Program-made: the position numbers and the translations under genes
Part shown: positions 1 through 6,483 of the stretch, in pieces
Position numbering within the stretch: position 1 is the stretch's first letter
How the letters are laid out: every line of letters begins with the position of its first letter
NCBI GenBank assembly: GCA_005879095.1
Contig: VBLM01000432.1
Location: 1-7,929 of the forward strand
Length of the DNA stretch: 7,929 nucleotides
DNA from: Deltaproteobacteria bacterium
GTDB taxonomy: Bacteria > Myxococcota > Myxococcia > Myxococcales > 40CM-4-68-19
Reading direction: 5' to 3'
Notes under the pieces: model-generated
The model's database searches: none
The model's input: only the letters and a program-made list of their open reading frames with translations
Told to the model about the DNA's origin: nothing

Positions 1-53
1 CGAAGTGCGGGCAGTATCGGGGAAAAGCAGTCCAGAAGGGCTCCGAAGACTAG
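1..53 (+). CDS. rpmF: 50S ribosomal protein L32, C-terminal end (partial)
   Basis: The frame ending at the TAG at 51-53 reads KCGQYRGKAVQKGSED from position 3; the gene begins before the window. The pattern C-G-x-Y-x-G-[RK]-x-V is the usual end of bacterial L32, where the Cys belongs to the second CxxC pair of the zinc-binding form. L32 is a small structural protein of the large ribosomal subunit. Position supports the call, because rpmF directly precedes plsX in very many bacteria. The stop codon touches the TTG start of plsX with no gap, and both genes share one reading frame, so the TAG alone separates them. Only about 16 residues are visible, so the call rests on a short motif plus synteny. 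Confidence 0.8.
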   Translation, partial: KCGQYRGKAVQKGSED

Positions 54-1073
54 TTGTTGGCTCTCGACGCCATGGGGGGCGATCTCGCTCCGGCCGTCAC
101 GGTCGAGGGCGCCCTCCGCGCGCATCGCGAACGCGGCCTGCAAGTCCTCCTCGTCGGCGATGAGCAGCGGCTGAAGATCGAGCTGCGCCGGCTCGGCGCG
201 GGCGAGACCGAGCTGCGCGTCCACCACGCCTCCGAAGTGGTCGAGATGGACGAGCAACCCGGCCAGGCGCTGCGCAAGAAGAAGGACAGCTCGCTGAAGG
301 TCTGTTTCGACCTCGTGGCAGCCAAAGAGGTGGACGGCATGGTCTCGGCCGGCAACTCCGGCGCGGTGCTGGCCGGCGGGCTGTTCGTCCTCGGCCGGCT
401 CGACGGCGTCGATCGCCCCTGCATCGGCGGCTCGCTCCCCACCGTCAAGGGGCGCGCCGTCCTCGTCGACATGGGCGCCAACGTCGAGTGCACGCCCGAG
501 CAGATCGTCCAGTTCGCGCTGATGGGCGAGGTCTACGCGCGCAAAGTCCTCGGCGTCGCCAGACCGAAAGTCGGCGTCGTCGCCAACGGCGAAGAGGAAG
601 GCAAGGGCACCGACCTCACCCGGAAAGCGGCCGCAGCCTTGCGTCTGGACCCCGAGATCGAATTCCGCGGCTACGTCGAGGGCAAAGACGTCTTTTCCGG
701 CGACTTCGACGTCATCGCCACCGACGGTTTCACGGGCAACGTCCTGCTCAAGACCGCCGAAGGCGCGGTGTGGGCCTTCGGCCAGATGCTCAAGCGGCAG
801 ATCCAGTCTTCGACGGTCGCCAGCGCGGGCGCCCTCCTGCTCGGACCCGCCCTGGAGCAAGTGCGCAAGCGCGTGGATTACGAGGAGATCGGCGGCGCTC
901 CCTTGCTCGGCGTCCATGGCGTGGCGATGCTCGCGCACGGCCGCTCGACCGCCCGCGCCATCCTCAACGCCCTTTCAGCGGCAGAACTCTTTGCGCAGAA
1001 GCAGTTAGAAGAGGATCTGACTGCCGCGGCAAGGCGCGGCGCCACACTTTTTACGCAGCGCGCTGCGTCTTGA
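54..1073 (+). CDS. plsX: Phosphate acyltransferase PlsX
   Basis: PlsX is a peripheral membrane enzyme that converts acyl-ACP and phosphate to acyl-phosphate, the acyl donor for PlsY in phosphatidic acid synthesis. The 339-residue product has the family landmarks in order: LDAMGGDLAP (about 4-13), SAGNSGA (98-104), DMGANV (139-144), GEEEGKGT (179-186), ATDGFTGNVLLKTAEG (222-237) and GGAPLLGVHG (280-289). Length is normal for the family. The start is TTG: a TAG lies immediately upstream in frame at 51-53, and the first in-frame ATG (72) would cut into the conserved N-terminal motif. TTG TTG occurs in tandem, so the true start is 54 or 57. A weak purine-rich GAAG (45-48) could serve as ribosome binding site, inside the end of rpmF. 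Translational coupling to rpmF is likely (inference). Confidence 0.96.
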   Translation: MLALDAMGGDLAPAVTVEGALRAHRERGLQVLLVGDEQRLKIELRRLGAGETELRVHHASEVVEMDEQPGQALRKKKDSSLKVCFDLVAAKEVDGMVSAGNSGAVLAGGLFVLGRLDGVDRPCIGGSLPTVKGRAVLVDMGANVECTPEQIVQFALMGEVYARKVLGVARPKVGVVANGEEEGKGTDLTRKAAAALRLDPEIEFRGYVEGKDVFSGDFDVIATDGFTGNVLLKTAEGAVWAFGQMLKRQIQSSTVASAGALLLGPALEQVRKRVDYEEIGGAPLLGVHGVAMLAHGRSTARAILNALSAAELFAQKQLEEDLTAAARRGATLFTQRAAS

Positions 1074-1097
1074 CGGATCAGCGGCCCGCTGTAGTCT
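1070..1097 (+). promoter_or_regulatory. Candidate sigma70-type promoter for fabH with palindromic spacer
   Basis: TTGACG (1070-1075) matches the -35 consensus at five of six positions. After a 16-nt spacer comes TAGTCT (1092-1097), a weak -10 match (three of six, including the first two T-A and the last T). The spacer holds a 6-bp inverted repeat around one base, CAGCGG-C-CCGCTG (1079-1091), which could be an operator or chance. The -35 box overlaps the plsX stop codon. A transcript starting near 1103 would carry the good AGGAG site at 1111-1115 ahead of fabH. Seen in sequence only; promoter activity is inference. Confidence 0.35.
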
Positions 1098-1120
1098 CCC
1101 GCGCCCTTTCAGGAGCACCC

Positions 1121-2110
1121 ATGCAACGCTCGCGAATCGTCGGCACCGGCACCTACCTCCCCGAGAAGGTGGTGACCAACGACGATATGGTGAAACTGTA
1201 CGGCATCGAGACCAGCGACGCCTGGATCCGCGAGCGGACCGGCATCGGCAAGCGCCGGTTGGCGGCGCCCGGCGAAGCGACCAGCGACATGGCTGCCGCG
1301 GCGAGCCGGAAGGCGCTGGAGATGGCCGGGATCAAGCCTGAAGACCTCGACATGATCGTCTGCGGCACGGTCACGCCCGACATGCCGTTCCCGGCGGCGG
1401 CGGTGTTCGTCCAGGCCAAGATCGGCGCGACCAAAGCCGCCTGCTTCGACGTCAGCGCGGCCTGCGCCGGGTCGCTCTACGCGCTGGCTATCGCCGACAG
1501 CTTCATCAAGAGCGGCGGCGCCAGGTCGGTCCTGGTCATCGGGGCCGAATTGCTGACCCGGATCATGGACTGGCGCGACCGCAACACCTGCATCCTCTTC
1601 GGCGACGCCGCCGGCGCGATGGTCCTGGTGGCCGAGACGCGCGAGGGACACGGCCTCCTTTCCACACATCTGCACACCGACGGGACGCAGGCGCACATCC
1701 TCAACATCCCCGGCGGCGGCAGCGCCAAGCCCTTCTCGCCCGAGGTGTACGAAAAGCGCGAGCAGTACGTGAAGATGAACGGCCGCGAAGTCTACAAGAC
1801 GGCGGTCCGCGTCCTCGAGGCCTGCTCGCGCGAGGCGCTCGACCGCAACGGCTACAAGCCGAATGACGTGACGCACGTCATCGCGCACCAGGCCAACCTC
1901 CGTATTCTCGAGGCGGTGCTGAAGCGGCTGGAGATTCCGCTCGAGAAGTGCCATTTGAACATCGAGGAAGTGGGGAACACCTCGTCCGCCTCGGTGCCGC
2001 TGACGCTCGATCAGGCGAATCGCCAGGGCGCGCTCAAGCCGGGCGACCTTGTGCTCATGATGGCGATCGGCGGCGGGATGGCATGGGGCAGCGCGCTGGT
2101 GAAATGGTGA
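1121..2110 (+). CDS. fabH: Beta-ketoacyl-ACP synthase III (FabH)
   Basis: FabH condenses an acyl-CoA primer, usually acetyl-CoA, with malonyl-ACP to start type II fatty acid synthesis in the cytoplasm. The 329-residue product carries the complete Cys-His-Asn triad of KAS III: Cys115 in VSAACAGS, His256 in AHQANLR and Asn286 in EVGNTSSAS. Other family marks are IRERTGI near residues 36-42, FGDAAGA near 160-166 and the C-terminal GGGMAWGSALV. Length is typical. The ATG at 1121 is chosen because AGGAG lies 5 nt upstream (1111-1115) and the protein begins with the standard RIVGTGTYLPEKVVTN. The open frame extends upstream to 488, but that part is a shadow inside plsX. Whether the primer is straight or branched cannot be read from the sequence. 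Confidence 0.97.
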   Translation: MQRSRIVGTGTYLPEKVVTNDDMVKLYGIETSDAWIRERTGIGKRRLAAPGEATSDMAAAASRKALEMAGIKPEDLDMIVCGTVTPDMPFPAAAVFVQAKIGATKAACFDVSAACAGSLYALAIADSFIKSGGARSVLVIGAELLTRIMDWRDRNTCILFGDAAGAMVLVAETREGHGLLSTHLHTDGTQAHILNIPGGGSAKPFSPEVYEKREQYVKMNGREVYKTAVRVLEACSREALDRNGYKPNDVTHVIAHQANLRILEAVLKRLEIPLEKCHLNIEEVGNTSSASVPLTLDQANRQGALKPGDLVLMMAIGGGMAWGSALVKW

Positions 2111-2114
2111 TCGA

Positions 2115-3068
2115 ATGAAGCTCGCTTTTATCTTTCCTGGACAGGGCTCGCAGTACGTCGGCATGGGACAGGCCCTGGCGCAGGAGTATCCGGTGGCGCG
2201 GCAGGCGCTCGACGAGGCCGACGCGGCGCTCGGCGGCGGTCTTTCGCGCCTGATCGCCGACGGGCCGGACGAGGAGCTGCGCAAGACGGCCAACACGCAG
2301 CCGGCGATCCTCGCGGTCTCGATCGCGGCGCACCGCGCGCTGGTGCGGGAGGCGGGCGGATCCTTCCAGTTTCCGGCCTTTTACGCGGGCCACTCACTGG
2401 GCGAGTATTCGGCGCTGACGGCTGCGGGCGCGATCTCCCTGACCGACGCGATCAAGGCCGTCCGCGCGCGCGGCTCGTTCATGCAGGAAGCGGTGCCGGC
2501 CGGCGAGGGCGCGATGGCCGCCATACTCGGCCTCGACGCGCCGGCCGTGAAGGAAGCCTGTGCAGAGGCGCAGAAGCAGGAGACCGGCAAGGTCGTCGAG
2601 CCGGCCAACTACAACAGCCCGGAGCAGACGGTGATCGCCGGCCATGCGCAGGCGGTCGACCGCGCCATCGGCATCTGCAAGGCTCGCGGGGCGAAGCGTG
2701 CGATGCCGCTGCCGGTGAGCGCGCCCTTCCATTGCTCGCTGATGTCGCCGGTGCAGCCGCGGCTCGCCGACGTGCTCGGCGCGGTCCAGATGAAGCAGCC
2801 GAACGCGCCGGTGATCGCGAATGCGACCGCCGAACCGAATACGGATCCGGCCCGCATCCTCCCGTTGCTCCTCACCCAGGTCACCTCTCCGGTGCGCTGG
2901 GTCGAGACCATCCAGAAGATGGCCCTCAACGGCGTCGACACGCTGGTCGAGCTGGGGCCGGGCAAGGTGCTGGCCGGCCTCGTCCGCCGCATCGACAAGG
3001 GGCTGCGCACCTACTCGGTGGAGGACCCGGCGGGCCTCAAGGCCGTGCTCGGCGAGGTGTTCAAGTGA
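2115..3068 (+). CDS. fabD: Malonyl-CoA:ACP transacylase (FabD)
   Basis: FabD moves the malonyl group from malonyl-CoA to the phosphopantetheine arm of AcpP, giving the extender unit for FabH and FabF. The 317-residue product starts with the family's FIFPGQGSQ (residues 5-13; Gln10 matches the oxyanion-hole Gln). It has the nucleophile elbow GHSLG with Ser94, Arg119 in RARG for the malonyl carboxylate, and catalytic His206 in APFHCSLM. Gln255 in LLTQVTSPVRW matches the second conserved Gln. All catalytic residues are therefore present and the length is normal. The ATG lies 4 nt after the fabH stop, with GGTGA at 2106-2110 as a possible ribosome binding site, so coupled translation is likely. 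Its TGA overlaps the GTG start of the next gene. In most relatives the next gene would be fabG; here it is not. Confidence 0.97.
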   Translation: MKLAFIFPGQGSQYVGMGQALAQEYPVARQALDEADAALGGGLSRLIADGPDEELRKTANTQPAILAVSIAAHRALVREAGGSFQFPAFYAGHSLGEYSALTAAGAISLTDAIKAVRARGSFMQEAVPAGEGAMAAILGLDAPAVKEACAEAQKQETGKVVEPANYNSPEQTVIAGHAQAVDRAIGICKARGAKRAMPLPVSAPFHCSLMSPVQPRLADVLGAVQMKQPNAPVIANATAEPNTDPARILPLLLTQVTSPVRWVETIQKMALNGVDTLVELGPGKVLAGLVRRIDKGLRTYSVEDPAGLKAVLGEVFK

Positions 3069-3544
3069 GATTCTCGCTCTGTGCGGTACTGCTCGCGTTC
3101 GCCTGCTCGGACGCGCAGCCCAAGCTCAAGCTGCGCGACGATGCCTGCACCAAGCAGCGCGACTGCGCGTACGGACTCGATTGCGCCGACGACGGCAAGG
3201 GCAAAAAGACCTGTCAGTTCCATTCGTTCGGCGACTGCGAGGGCGACGGGACGCAACCCGGCCCCGACGGCCAGCCGCAGTGCCTGAACAGTTACAAGTG
3301 CCGCGACAACCACTGCACCGTGCAGTGCGCCGGCCACAAGGATTGCAAGGAGGGCGAGATCTGCCGGGTCGGTCTCTGTCAGAAGGGTGGCAACGCCAGC
3401 ACCCAGTGTTACGACAACCGCGACTGCCCTTACCCGGAGAGCTGCTACTACGGCCAGTGCGTCACCCACGCGGCCAACCAGCGGTGCGTCAGCGACCTCG
3501 ACTGCGGGCCGGCTCTACGCTGCATCAATGCGGTTTGCCAGTAG
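3065..3544 (+). CDS. Predicted cysteine-rich repeat lipoprotein, function unknown
   Basis: I do not recognise a specific family. The GTG start overlaps the fabD stop (GTGA, 3065-3068), giving 159 residues. The N-terminus [16 protein letters not shown] looks like a short lipoprotein signal: hydrophobic residues, then Ala at -3 and -1 of Cys14. The lipobox is imperfect (Phe at -2, Ala rather than Leu at -3) and the charged region is minimal. After Cys14 there are exactly 20 cysteines in five groups of four. Groups starting at Cys88, Cys115 and Cys141 share exact C-x5-C-x5-C-x4-C spacing. Group one (Cys28) has a longer last gap and group two (Cys58) a longer first gap. An Asp precedes the second Cys in four groups. 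Disulfide-bonded modules on the cell surface or in the periplasm are the likely outcome (inference). Similar cysteine-repeat lipoproteins are common in Myxococcota. Its place between fabD and acpP does not reveal a role. Confidence 0.8.
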   Translation: MRFSLCAVLLAFACSDAQPKLKLRDDACTKQRDCAYGLDCADDGKGKKTCQFHSFGDCEGDGTQPGPDGQPQCLNSYKCRDNHCTVQCAGHKDCKEGEICRVGLCQKGGNASTQCYDNRDCPYPESCYYGQCVTHAANQRCVSDLDCGPALRCINAVCQ

Positions 3545-3569
3545 GAAGGCTATTGTCATGCGAGCGCCC

Positions 3570-3597
3570 TTGAACTCGCTTGAAAGCGTGCTACAAG
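3570..3597 (+). promoter_or_regulatory. Candidate promoter for acpP
   Basis: The 85-nt gap before acpP is the longest in the first two-thirds of the window. It holds TTGAAC (3570-3575) and TACAAG (3592-3597) with a 16-nt spacer; each matches its consensus at four of six positions. The spacer contains a palindrome CGCTT-GA-AAGCG (3577-3588). acpP often needs far more transcript than its neighbours, which makes an internal promoter here reasonable. The match is weak and unproven. Confidence 0.3.
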
Positions 3598-3629
3598 CCG
3601 CGCCAGTTCGAAACCGAAAGGATCGGCCC

Positions 3630-3863
3630 ATGTCCGTCGAGGCGAAGGTCAAGAGCATCATCGCGGAGCAGCTCGGGGTCGGCGAGGACGAGATCAAGGC
3701 GGAGAGCGCCTTCATCGAGGACCTGGGCGCCGATTCACTGGACATCGTCGAGCTGGTGATGGCGATGGAGGAAGAGTTCGAGGTCGAAATCCCCGACGAA
3801 GAGGCCGAGCACATCAAGACCGTGCAGGACGCGATCAACTTCATCAACGAACACAAGAAGTAG
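3630..3863 (+). CDS. acpP: Acyl carrier protein
   Basis: AcpP is the small acidic cytoplasmic carrier that holds growing fatty acyl chains on a 4'-phosphopantetheine arm. It is the partner of PlsX, FabH, FabD and FabF encoded around it. The 77-residue product has the attachment motif GADSLD with Ser36 (counting Met), the acidic recognition helix [19 protein letters not shown] directly after it, and the typical ending around TVQDAINFI. Length is standard. The ATG at 3630 has a good GAAAGGA site (3616-3622) 7 nt upstream. The open frame runs further upstream, but those codons belong to the lipoprotein gene in another frame and to the leader. The stop is 1 nt before the fabF start. Confidence 0.98.
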   Translation: MSVEAKVKSIIAEQLGVGEDEIKAESAFIEDLGADSLDIVELVMAMEEEFEVEIPDEEAEHIKTVQDAINFINEHKK

Positions 3864-3864
3864 C

Positions 3865-5115
3865 GTGCAGAGAGTCGAGCGCAGAGTCGTCGTCACCGGG
3901 TTGGGCCTGATCACCCCTTTGGGGATCGGGACGAAGGAGACGTGGGAGGCGGCGATTGCCGGAAAGAGCGGCATCGGGCCGATCACGCGCTTCGACGCTT
4001 CGCAGCTGCCGTCTCGATTCGCGGGCGAGGTCAAGGGGTTCGACCCGACGCGCTTCATGGACAAGAAGGAAGCGCGGCGCAACGACCTGTTCATCCAGTT
4101 CGGACTCGCCGCGGCCAAGCTCGCGCTCGAGGACGCCCGGCTCCCGCTCGACATACCGCTCGGCGAGCGCTGCGGCGTGATCGTCGGCTCGGGCATGGGC
4201 GGGCTCTCGACGCTGGAAGAGACGCACATCACCGCGGTCGAGCGCGGCCACCGCAAGGTCAATCCTTTTTTTATACCTAGTATCATCGTCAACCTGGTGG
4301 GTGGCCAGATCAGTATTCGATATGGCGCCGCGGGCGTGAACTACGCGCCGGTCTCCGCCTGTGCCACCGGCAACCACGCCATCGGCGAGTCGCTGCGCCA
4401 CCTGCAGCACGGCGACGTGGACCTCATGATCAGCGGCGGCGCCGAGGCCACCATCACATTGCTCGGCATCTCCGGCTTCACCGCCGCGCGCGCTCTCTCC
4501 GAAAGGAACGACGCGCCGGAAAAGGCCTCGCGGCCGTTCGACAAGGACCGCGACGGGTTCGTCCCCGGCGAGGGCGCGGGAATCCTCATCCTCGAAGAGC
4601 TGGAGCACGCCCGCCGCCGCGGCGCGCGGATCTACTGCGAATTGACCGGCTACGGCGCAACCGCCGACGCCTTCCACATCACTGCGCCATCGGGCGAGGG
4701 CGCGCAGCGGGCGATGAAGCTCTGCCTCGAGGACGCGGACCTCGCGCCGGAGCAGGTCCAGTACGTCAATGCGCACGGCACCTCGACGCCGGTGGGCGAC
4801 GTCGCCGAGTGCAAGGCGATCAAGAACGTCTTCGGCGAGTTCGCCAGGAAGGGCCTGATGGTCAGCTCGACCAAGAGCATGACCGGCCACCTTCTCGGCG
4901 CGGCCGGCGGCGTCGAGGCGGCCTTCAGCGCCCTGGCGCTCCACCACGGCATCGTGCCGCCCACCATCAACGTCGAAAATCAGGATCCGGAGTGCGATCT
5001 CGACGTGGTCCCGAACAAGGCCCGCGAGGTTCCCATCCGCGCCGCGATGTCGAACTCATTCGGGTTCGGCGGCACCAACGCGGTCGTGCTCTTCCAGAAG
5101 CTCGACGAGAGTTGA
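3865..5115 (+). CDS. fabF: Beta-ketoacyl-ACP synthase II (FabF)
   Basis: FabF condenses malonyl-ACP with an acyl-ACP to lengthen fatty acid chains. The 416-residue product has the Cys-His-His triad of KAS I/II: Cys166 in VSACATG, His304 in NAHGTSTP and His342 in [10 protein letters not shown]. It ends with the conserved [11 protein letters not shown] (near 396-406). The start is [14 protein letters not shown], preceded by a GTG at 3865, one base after the acpP stop; no strong ribosome binding site is seen, so coupling to acpP is likely. The gene order and the FF at 135-136 within NPFFIPS favour FabF over FabB. One oddity: codons for residues 133-139 (4261-4281) are AAT CCT TTT TTT ATA CCT AGT, an AT-rich run with seven consecutive T, in a gene that otherwise prefers G/C-ending codons. 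The amino acids there are conserved and the frame is intact. Confidence 0.96.
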   Translation: MQRVERRVVVTGLGLITPLGIGTKETWEAAIAGKSGIGPITRFDASQLPSRFAGEVKGFDPTRFMDKKEARRNDLFIQFGLAAAKLALEDARLPLDIPLGERCGVIVGSGMGGLSTLEETHITAVERGHRKVNPFFIPSIIVNLVGGQISIRYGAAGVNYAPVSACATGNHAIGESLRHLQHGDVDLMISGGAEATITLLGISGFTAARALSERNDAPEKASRPFDKDRDGFVPGEGAGILILEELEHARRRGARIYCELTGYGATADAFHITAPSGEGAQRAMKLCLEDADLAPEQVQYVNAHGTSTPVGDVAECKAIKNVFGEFARKGLMVSSTKSMTGHLLGAAGGVEAAFSALALHHGIVPPTINVENQDPECDLDVVPNKAREVPIRAAMSNSFGFGGTNAVVLFQKLDES

Positions 5116-6383
5116 TGCCGTCTTCCATGGACCAGCCGCTGGCGGAGGTCGATCCCGAGATTGCGCGCCTGATCCGCGACGAGACGCAGCGGCAGGCCGA
5201 GGGGCTGGAGCTGATCGCCAGCGAGAACTTCGTCTCCGAGGCGGTGCTCGAGGCGCAGGGCTCGATCCTGACCAACAAGTACGCCGAGGGCCTGCCCGGG
5301 AAGCGGTACTACGGCGGGTGCGAGGTCGTCGACAAGGTCGAGCAGCTCGCCATCGATCGCGCCAAGGCGCTCTTCGGGGCGGAGCACGCCAACGTCCAGC
5401 CGCACGCGGGGTCGCAGGCCAACATGGCCACGTACTTCGCGCTGCTGCGCCCGGGCGACAAGATCCTCTCGCTGTCGCTCGCGCAAGGCGGCCATCTGAC
5501 GCACGGCTCGCCGGTGAACTTCTCCGGAAAGCTCTTCGAGATCCACCACTACGGGCTCGATCCGAAGACGGAGACGATCGACTACGCCGCCGCGCTCAAG
5601 CTGGCGCGCGAGATCAGGCCGCGCTGCATCCTGGGCGGCGCGTCGGCGTATCCGCGCACGCTCGACTTCGTCAAGCTGCGCGAGATCGCCGAGGACGTCG
5701 GCGCCGTGATGATCGTCGACATCGCGCACATCGCCGGGCTGGTCGCGGTCGGGCTGCATCCGTCGCCGGTGCCGCTCGCCGATGCGGTGACGACCACCAC
5801 GCACAAGACGCTGCGCGGGCCGCGGTCGGGTTTGATCCTCTGCAAGCAGCAGCACGCGAAGGCGGTCGACTCGAACATCTTCCCCGGCATCCAGGGCGGG
5901 CCGCTCGAGCACATCATCGCCGCCAAGGCGGTCGCGTTCGGCGAGGCTTTGAAGCCCGACTTCAAGGACTACCAGCAGCGCATCCTCGACAACGCGCAGG
6001 CGCTCGCCGCCGGGTTGATCGAGGGGGGATTGCGGCTGGTGGCGGGTGGGACGGACACCCACCTCATGCTCTGCGATCTGCGGCCCAAGAAGCTGACCGG
6101 AAAGATCGCCGAGAGCTCGCTGCAGAAGGCGCACATCACGACCAACAAGAACATGATCCCGGGCGATCCGGAGAAGCCGTTCGTCACCTCCGGCCTGCGT
6201 CTCGGCACGCCGGCGCTGACCACCCGCGGGATGGGGCCGAACGAGATGAAGATCATCGCACGGCTGATCATGCGCGTGCTGGACAAGCCGGACGACGAGG
6301 CCGAAATCGGCCGCGTCCGCAGCGACGTCCACGAACTCGCCTCGCACTTCCCGCTCTACGCGAAGCGTTTGGTGACACCTTAA
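5115..6383 (+). CDS. glyA: Serine hydroxymethyltransferase
   Basis: GlyA is a PLP enzyme that interconverts serine plus tetrahydrofolate with glycine plus methylene-tetrahydrofolate, the main source of one-carbon units. The 422-residue product has [11 protein letters not shown] (31-41), the YYGG motif (65-68), [11 protein letters not shown] with Asp202 and His205 around the cofactor, and the PLP-binding Lys231 in [12 protein letters not shown]. The C-terminal domain has [15 protein letters not shown] (358-372), which includes the carboxylate-binding Arg. The ATG at 5115 shares one base with the fabF stop (TGATG). A second in-frame ATG at 5127 also leaves the whole fold, so the exact start is uncertain by four residues. 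The last codons (GTG ACA CCT TAA) resemble the GGGGACACCC units that follow, so the repeat may have reshaped the extreme C-terminus (inference). glyA followed by nrdR and rib genes is a familiar bacterial order. Confidence 0.97.
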   Translation: MPSSMDQPLAEVDPEIARLIRDETQRQAEGLELIASENFVSEAVLEAQGSILTNKYAEGLPGKRYYGGCEVVDKVEQLAIDRAKALFGAEHANVQPHAGSQANMATYFALLRPGDKILSLSLAQGGHLTHGSPVNFSGKLFEIHHYGLDPKTETIDYAAALKLAREIRPRCILGGASAYPRTLDFVKLREIAEDVGAVMIVDIAHIAGLVAVGLHPSPVPLADAVTTTTHKTLRGPRSGLILCKQQHAKAVDSNIFPGIQGGPLEHIIAAKAVAFGEALKPDFKDYQQRILDNAQALAAGLIEGGLRLVAGGTDTHLMLCDLRPKKLTGKIAESSLQKAHITTNKNMIPGDPEKPFVTSGLRLGTPALTTRGMGPNEMKIIARLIMRVLDKPDDEAEIGRVRSDVHELASHFPLYAKRLVTP

Positions 6384-6384
6384 C

Positions 6385-6462
6385 GGGGACACCCTTCGGG
6401 GACACCCTTCGGGGACACCCACGCGAGGGTGTCCCCATTGAGTGTCCCCGAAGGGTGTCCCC
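6385..6462 (+). repeat. GGGGACACCC fold-back repeat array (78 nt)
   Basis: Three direct units, GGGGACACCC at 6385, 6398 and 6411, lie at an exact 13-nt period with TTC between them. They are followed by inverted copies: GGGTGTCCCC (6427-6436), GTGTCCCC (6442-6449) and GAAGGGTGTCCCC (6450-6462). The left 21 nt (6385-6405) are perfectly complementary to the right 21 nt (6442-6462). Units 6411-6420 and 6427-6436 form an inner 10-bp stem with loop ACGCGA. A 5x5 internal loop separates the stems. A fourth, degenerate unit GGTGACACCT (6371-6380) lies in the end of glyA. No T-run follows, so it is not a normal intrinsic terminator. It resembles REP/REPIN-type palindromic elements that can be moved by RAYT (TnpA-REP) proteins; no such gene is in the window. 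Confidence 0.9.
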
Positions 6463-6468
6463 AACTGG

Positions 6469-6474
6469 TAGTAT
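6469..6474 (+). promoter_or_regulatory. Possible -10 element for a near-leaderless nrdR transcript
   Basis: TAGTAT matches the -10 consensus TATAAT at four of six positions, including the first T-A and the final A-T. A start about 7-8 nt downstream would fall within a few bases of the nrdR ATG at 6484. No Shine-Dalgarno sequence is visible upstream of that ATG. No good -35 is seen at the right distance, since the expected place falls in the repeat array (about 6446-6451). Weak evidence. Confidence 0.2.
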
Positions 6475-6483
6475 GTCGGCGCG

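Noticed and set aside
488..1120. Upstream extension of the fabH frame into plsX
   Set aside because: The extension is Arg-rich out-of-frame plsX sequence, while fabH has a standard N-terminus at 1121 with a good ribosome binding site.
3844..4947. Long antisense open frame (367 codons) opposite fabF
   Set aside because: Low-complexity composition with no recognisable motif, fully opposite a conserved fabF. Other antisense frames in the window were rejected for the same reason.
6041..6065. GGGTG...CACCC inverted repeat within glyA, similar to the intergenic repeat
   Set aside because: It encodes the conserved GGTDTHLM stretch of the enzyme, and the stem is only 5 bp, so coding constraint explains it.
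6385..6462. Intrinsic terminator after glyA
   Set aside because: The hairpin is very strong, but no T-run follows on either side, and the tandem unit structure points to a repeat element. Some attenuation remains possible.
6385..6462. CRISPR array
   Set aside because: Units are 10-13 nt with no variable spacers, and half are inverted; no cas genes are present.
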